Origin: an uncultured Granulosicoccaceae bacterium
GTDB lineage: Bacteria > Pseudomonadota > Gammaproteobacteria > Granulosicoccales > Granulosicoccaceae
Assembly: GCA_937951695.1 (NCBI GenBank)
Contig: CALFBL010000131.1
Span: 1 to 10,135 of the forward strand
Direction: 5' to 3'
Length of the DNA stretch: 10,135 bases
Part shown: piece after piece, positions 6,359-10,135 of the stretch
Layout: each line of letters opens with the position of its first letter
Numbering within the stretch: position 1 is the first letter of the stretch
Notes under the pieces: generated by a model
Database searches by the model: none
Told to the model about the DNA's origin: nothing
The model's input: only the letters and a program-made list of their open reading frames with translations
Position numbers and translations under genes: made by a program

Positions 6359-6748
6359 TCAGTCGAAGTTGACTAATTCCCAGCCCTCGATCACAAAACT
6401 ACCGTCTGAAAGCAATATTCGCTTGTCAGACGGGGCGGACTGATAGGCTGCAAAATCGTCTGCGCTACTGCGCCCAAAGGCGGTACGAAATATCGATTGC
6501 CGGGATTGAATAGAATCGAGCAGGCCAATGGCGCTCTTATCGGTGACCACCGTGATGCGCTCGTAGCGGGCATTCGCCTCGTAGTCTTCTATCCATGATT
6601 GCATCGCTGGAAAGAAGGGTTTGAGATCAAACGAGGTATCCACGCCCAGAGTCACCGTAATCGGGTTTATCGTACGATAGAAATGCGCGCCAAGCCACAA
6701 CACCAGATGCAACACCACAAACACGGAAAAAACCTTCAACCATTTCAT
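6359..6748 (-). CDS. Small single-span membrane protein of unknown function, coupled to the VWA lipoprotein
   Basis: 129 residues. An N-terminal transmembrane helix (about residues 5-26, VFSVFVVLHLVLWLGAHF) leaves about 100 residues probably in the periplasm. The ATG immediately follows the TAG of the VWA gene (TAG-ATG), with GGAA about 8 bases before it inside the upstream gene, so production is probably coupled to that lipoprotein. I do not recognise the family. Two segments recall a von Willebrand A fold: VTLGVDTSFDLKP resembles a first strand with an altered MIDAS (DTSFD in place of DxSxS), and RILLSDGS resembles the LSDG strand. If real, it is a shortened, probably metal-free relative of its neighbour's VWA domain. 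This is a weak, motif-level impression. Co-function with the VWA protein is the safest inference. Confidence 0.78.
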   Translation of the reverse strand: MKWLKVFSVFVVLHLVLWLGAHFYRTINPITVTLGVDTSFDLKPFFPAMQSWIEDYEANARYERITVVTDKSAIGLLDSIQSRQSIFRTAFGRSSADDFAAYQSAPSDKRILLSDGSFVIEGWELVNFD

Positions 6749-8446
6749 CTACATTTCCGAATTGAGCAAGTTGCCGATTCGATAAGACGCCGACGTTGAA
6801 CTGGATTCGATGTAAGCCCCTTCTGCCAGTCTTGATAAAGCCGCGAGTTCTTCAGATTGAATATCGTAGGCGATCGAATGAACAGGAATTCCAGACCATT
6901 CGAGTAAATCCTGCACATCGTTCAGCGCATAACCGCGATTTCGCTCGCCATCCGAGAGAACAAAAATTATCAGCTTATGATCAGGATAATCGAGGGCATA
7001 GTCTGCCAACAGCTTTGCCGCCACCAGCACCGCATCGTTCGTTGCCGTCCGGCCCCCCGCAGACAACCGACCTACCGCACCGACAAACAGCGATTTTTGC
7101 TGCACATCGAATTCCCTTATTGGAAGATCAACGTTCACCGTTTCATTAAAAGTCACCAAGCCAATCGAATTTGTGGAGTTGATCAGATCGGCTGATTCAA
7201 CCAACGCCTTTTTTAAGTTTCTCAGCCGCGCGCGATCGTCCATAGACCCAGACACATCAGCGACAAACACCGCTGCAACCGATCGACCGCCAGTCTTTCT
7301 TAATTTCCACAGCTTTTGCGCCTGCGCCAGCAAACTACCATCCTTGATTGAATAAGCCGATTGATACTCTGGCTGCTGGCCAAATCCGTAACGTTCCGCT
7401 TGGTCTTTGCGCTCATCAATAAAGCGTGCAAACAGGTTTAACACTTCACGTTCAGACGCGTCCGCCTCAGGGGTTGCGTAGAGCGGGCTATCGTGACGAA
7501 CGCCAAACGGAATGAACGTGTAATCCGACATACCTCTTACATTGACCCACGTCTGGTGCTCCATTACCATGCCATCAAGCACCCCACTGTTTTGTGCAGC
7601 ATCCCTCATCTGCAGGGTATTTTGCGCCACAAACGGCACACCAGCCTGAAAGGCTTCGAATGCACTGGACACATCAGGCGACAGCAATTGCGACTCATCA
7701 CCGTCAGCAAACGCATACAGAATAGTGATCAGGAAATTTAGCCCAGTACTGGACTGATAGGGGTTGGTGTACCCCATGGCAAACTCGCCATTGGTGACAT
7801 TGGTGAGTAGCTTGGAGATGTCCAGCTTGCCATCGCTGGTAATCATGCCCACACGATCTTTCTTCACCACAATGCCCGCTGTATTTGGAGCGCTCACCTC
7901 GGCAATGGTTTCCAGTTCGATGCCATCAGCATTTAACATATCCCCCCATAACCGGTTACTGGGAGAGAAAGCATCCGGGGTATAGGCGCCTGCCAGCATG
8001 AACGACGCTCCCAGCCCAGAGGCCATCTTTCGAATCGAGACAACGGCTCGTTTGCCGTTCGACAACTGAAGCTGTTTTTGATTAAACGCATCAGCAAGAG
8101 CCAGGTAAAAACCGTCCCGTTCACGACCGGCTTTTTCACTGGAGGTGAAGATCTCCACCGACTCGACGCCTGCCGAGTCCTCCTCCCCGATAGCCATAGG
8201 GTATTCGGCTAGATCAGGCAGAAGGGACGACAGGTTTGTTTTACTCAGACTGATATTTGCCCGAGACTGATTCTCGCGCTGCGTTGGCCGAATTGTCTCA
8301 TCGACCATTTTCTTTATGACGTCGTTGGCCGTCTCTCGCGATTCAATCTTTTGTTGACAACCGGGCGCACTCAAGAGCATCGGGCTAACAAGCAACAACG
8401 CTGCGAGCGATCTGTGTGATTTTACCCATGAAGTTTTCAAGCACAT
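6749..8446 (-). CDS. Probable lipoprotein fusing a substrate-binding-like domain to a von Willebrand A domain
   Basis: 565 residues. Residues 1-30 look like a lipoprotein signal (AALLLVSPMLLSAPGC, then QQK), with Cys30 as the likely lipidated residue; Pro at -2 is atypical. Residues about 80-350 resemble a periplasmic substrate-binding fold (VEIFTSSEKAGRERDGFYLALADAFNQ, later APNTAGIVVKKD and a GYTNPYQSSTG segment). Residues about 388-560 are a VWA domain with a complete MIDAS: DVSGSM (D397, S399, S401), T467 in GGRTATND, and D499 in LSDGE. VWA domains with an intact MIDAS bind a divalent cation and usually mediate protein contacts. Combined substrate-binding/VWA proteins are widespread, but their ligand is generally unknown. 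The gene lies 63 bp after the helical membrane protein gene and abuts the next one. No clear Shine-Dalgarno precedes the ATG, so the start is less certain than the product. Confidence 0.87.
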   Translation of the reverse strand: MCLKTSWVKSHRSLAALLLVSPMLLSAPGCQQKIESRETANDVIKKMVDETIRPTQRENQSRANISLSKTNLSSLLPDLAEYPMAIGEEDSAGVESVEIFTSSEKAGRERDGFYLALADAFNQKQLQLSNGKRAVVSIRKMASGLGASFMLAGAYTPDAFSPSNRLWGDMLNADGIELETIAEVSAPNTAGIVVKKDRVGMITSDGKLDISKLLTNVTNGEFAMGYTNPYQSSTGLNFLITILYAFADGDESQLLSPDVSSAFEAFQAGVPFVAQNTLQMRDAAQNSGVLDGMVMEHQTWVNVRGMSDYTFIPFGVRHDSPLYATPEADASEREVLNLFARFIDERKDQAERYGFGQQPEYQSAYSIKDGSLLAQAQKLWKLRKTGGRSVAAVFVADVSGSMDDRARLRNLKKALVESADLINSTNSIGLVTFNETVNVDLPIREFDVQQKSLFVGAVGRLSAGGRTATNDAVLVAAKLLADYALDYPDHKLIIFVLSDGERNRGYALNDVQDLLEWSGIPVHSIAYDIQSEELAALSRLAEGAYIESSSTSASYRIGNLLNSEM

Positions 8447-8509
8447 TGTTAGGTGTCAGCCCCGTCCGGTTAGGTACAACAAATTACTGGATACCCGTAT
8501 TGCTCTAAT

Positions 8510-9265
8510 TTACAGTTTGCCCTTATTACTGGCTATTTCCGACAAACTAACCAAACGGGCCAAGGTATCGATTCGTTCATAACTGCTGAACGATTCTATA
8601 TTAGCCACCTCTACCGCGGTATCGGTCAGCGCATCGAATAGTTGTTGATTCTGGTTTAGAAGTCCAGCCATCCTGGCATCCTGCTCCTGTTGCATCGTGA
8701 CGTAACGGTCTCGTCGATCGTCCTGGGCCTTGTCCAGATGCTCATCCGGTGACGATGCCTGCTCACCAAACCCGTGCCGGGAGATGCTTTGCAGACTGTG
8801 CCCAACTGCCAGCACATCGTTCAAATTCTGAATAGCGTGCTTTTGTACTTGTCGGGCCGTGGACAAGTACGCCATAGGGCTGTGCTTCTTGCCAACAAAC
8901 CGCGTTTCAACCACTTTGTGGTAATCGTTGAGGATATCGGTGAGTGTTTTGGCCTGCCGCTCACCGCGTTCGATTCCCAGCGCGCCCAGTTCGCTTCGCA
9001 GGCCTTGTAACCGCTGCAGCATTTCCAAGTGCTCAGCGGCCTCACGATTCTCTAACCACTCTACTTCATCGGCTAGAGTAAATCCCCCCAACCGATACAT
9101 CGCAGGCACTGAAAATACCGCGACAACCGCCACTACCAGGTACACCACCAAGAGCCAAAGCGGTGGCAAAAACCAGAACCAGAATGCCACAGTGAGAATC
9201 GCAGCGATCGCTGCCGCTACTACCGTTGTGTTTCGTACATCACTGCCAGGGCCTTTAAAGAAAAT
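8510..9265 (-). CDS. Membrane protein with N-terminal hydrophobic hairpin and long helical cytoplasmic region; start codon unusual
   Basis: Function unknown. From GTG 9190 it would be 226 residues, but the same frame is open to a TAG at 9275-9277, and the extra codons add a hydrophobic helix (TVVAAAIAAILTVAFWFWF). With that helix there are two transmembrane spans separated by LPP. The only initiator-like codon in the extension is ATT at 9265-9263, with a good GAGGTG 4 bases upstream, whereas the GTG has no visible Shine-Dalgarno. I therefore give the ATT start, 251 residues, with reservations. After the second span (ending near FSVPAMYRL) the rest is almost all helical and charged, probably coiled coil, with a QxxxL-rich stretch near the end. 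The size and layout (hairpin, then helices) recall XpaC-type proteins that occur near TelA, but I see no diagnostic motif. It leads the four-gene leftward set and probably acts at the inner membrane. Confidence 0.7.
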   Translation of the reverse strand: MFFKGPGSDVRNTTVVAAAIAAILTVAFWFWFLPPLWLLVVYLVVAVVAVFSVPAMYRLGGFTLADEVEWLENREAAEHLEMLQRLQGLRSELGALGIERGERQAKTLTDILNDYHKVVETRFVGKKHSPMAYLSTARQVQKHAIQNLNDVLAVGHSLQSISRHGFGEQASSPDEHLDKAQDDRRDRYVTMQQEQDARMAGLLNQNQQLFDALTDTAVEVANIESFSSYERIDTLARLVSLSEIASNKGKL

Positions 9266-9266
9266 G

Positions 9267-9276
9267 GTCCACCTCT
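9267..9276 (-). promoter_or_regulatory. Shine-Dalgarno supporting an ATT start at 9265
   Basis: On the minus strand the bases read AGAGGTGGAC, containing GAGGTG, six consecutive bases complementary to the 16S 3' end. It lies 4 bases before an in-frame ATT and overlaps the in-frame TAG. No ATG, GTG or TTG in this frame lies within reach, so this site, if used, implies initiation at ATT. Confidence 0.4.
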
Positions 9277-9433
9277 AATGGTCACAGTTGAGATACAGCG
9301 CTTATCGTAGCACCGGCCGCATACCCTCGCCACGATACCCACTTCAGTTCGCTAGCACGAGTATGGCGAGCGAGATCGTAACGCCCTGCTTTATCTAACC
9401 CAAGCCTGCAATCGTGTGTTTCTCTTCGGTTTA

Positions 9434-10135
9434 TTAATTGACATTAGCCGAACGTGGAGCCGCTGCGCGAATCGCTCTTTTCTGGTGCCACGCAGGCACC
9501 AACTCGACCATAAACATCGCCAGTAAAATAAGCAGGCAACCGGCGACGCCGACCAGACCAATTCGTTCCTGCAGAAACACCGCCCCGAACAAGGCCGCGA
9601 ACGGTGCCTCACTAGCCAGAAAAATTGCCGCCTGAGACGCTGAGGTGTGTCGCTGCCCAATGACCTGCAAGGTAAACGCAATAGCACCGGCAAACACACC
9701 CGTAAACACCAGCTCCCATCGCGCGCGCAAAATATTTTGCCAAAGCAGTGGTTCTCCAGCCACCAGGACCACAGCCCAAGCACACAGCGCGAGCACCGTA
9801 AATTGTGTGGCAGCGAGCAAAAATGCGCGACCCGATCCAATCAGGAAGCGCCCAATGAGCACAACTTGCAAGGCCCAAAAGATCGCGCTCAGAATGGTTA
9901 GAAAATCCCCCAATACTAGGGTCGATAAATTCCCACCGCCGAGCAGGTAGATGCCCAATAGCGCAACCACAGCCGCGGGCCAAACTATCCGATGCGGCCA
10001 GTCGCGAAACAGCGACACCGCCACCAAGGGTGTGAACACCACATACAGGGCTGTCAGAAATCCCGAATTTGATACGCTAGTGGTTAGTAGCCCCACCTGT
10101 TGCGTCGCCATGCCAAAAAAGAAAACCACGCCGAT
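9434..10135 (-). CDS. EamA/DMT-superfamily transporter, 5' end missing
   Basis: 233 residues are visible; the frame is open through base 10135, so the N-terminus lies outside the window. A full family member has about 290-310 residues and ten helices, so roughly 60-75 residues are missing. Visible family marks are the end of the first EamA repeat (SNSGFLTALYVVFTPLVA, then a basic loop DWPHR and ALLGIYLLGG) and the complete second repeat (LGDFLTILSAIFWALQVV, ending SEAPFAALFGAVFLQERIG and a last hydrophobic helix). The C-terminus is a short basic cytoplasmic tail. Such inner-membrane proteins export or exchange small metabolites, but the substrate cannot be inferred. The gap to the next leftward gene is about 170 bp, so it is probably not in that operon. 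An apparent start at 10129 is an internal GTG. Confidence 0.9.
   Translation of the reverse strand: MGVVFFFGMATQQVGLLTTSVSNSGFLTALYVVFTPLVAVSLFRDWPHRIVWPAAVVALLGIYLLGGGNLSTLVLGDFLTILSAIFWALQVVLIGRFLIGSGRAFLLAATQFTVLALCAWAVVLVAGEPLLWQNILRARWELVFTGVFAGAIAFTLQVIGQRHTSASQAAIFLASEAPFAALFGAVFLQERIGLVGVAGCLLILLAMFMVELVPAWHQKRAIRAAAPRSANVN

Noticed and set aside
5913..6443. 176-codon plus-strand ORF opposite the OmpA-like lipoprotein gene
   Set aside because: It is antisense to a lipoprotein with a proper lipobox, crosses a gene boundary, and is Ser/Arg-rich as shadow frames often are.
9278..9433. Promoter with an extended -10 (TGCTACGAT, minus strand) for the leftward cluster
   Set aside because: The -10-like hexamer matches the consensus only moderately and no acceptable -35 lies 16-18 bp upstream. 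A promoter is expected here but I cannot place it.

Overview
The window looks like chromosomal DNA from a Gram-negative bacterium, most likely a free-living, perhaps marine, gammaproteobacterium. The reasons are: two probable lipoproteins, a Spy/CpxP-like periplasmic protein beside an OmpR-family two-component pair, a GlyGly-CTERM-like C-terminal anchor, and an OmpA-like module. This assignment is inferred from family content; no rRNA or other taxonomic marker is present. I see no transposase, integrase, tRNA, rRNA or CRISPR array.

Left block (1-2327, minus strand). A 683-residue secreted, probably surface-anchored protein has a signal peptide, an SdrD-type B domain, an acidic linker with 54-bp tandem repeats, an Ig/cadherin-like domain, a calcium-loop-like motif, and a glycine-rich hydrophobic tail ending in arginines. 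Its stop codon abuts the start of a second secreted ORF that runs off the left edge.

Central divergent block (2328-5304). A 307-bp AT-rich intergenic region separates the surface protein from a plus-strand operon. The operon encodes a Spy/CpxP-like periplasmic protein, an OmpR/PhoB-family response regulator and a membrane histidine kinase. This is probably an envelope-stress circuit with its periplasmic sensor or chaperone in the same transcript. The intergenic region holds GAAAC-N5-GAAAC, a direct repeat with the layout of an OmpR/CpxR-type operator.

Right block (5282-9265, minus strand). Four genes read leftward. They encode a membrane protein with a long helical cytoplasmic part, a lipoprotein fusing a substrate-binding-like domain to a von Willebrand A domain with an intact MIDAS, a small single-span membrane protein translated directly behind it, and a lipoprotein with a degenerate OmpA-like C-terminus. 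They look like parts of one envelope system that I cannot name. The last gene converges on the histidine kinase with a 23-bp overlap.

Right edge (9434-10135, minus strand). The 3' two-thirds or more of an EamA/DMT-family transporter gene, cut by the window end.

The candidates for something undescribed are the SBP-VWA lipoprotein cluster and a near-identical palindromic element found just upstream of both the Spy-like operon and the OmpA-like gene, which may link the two blocks.
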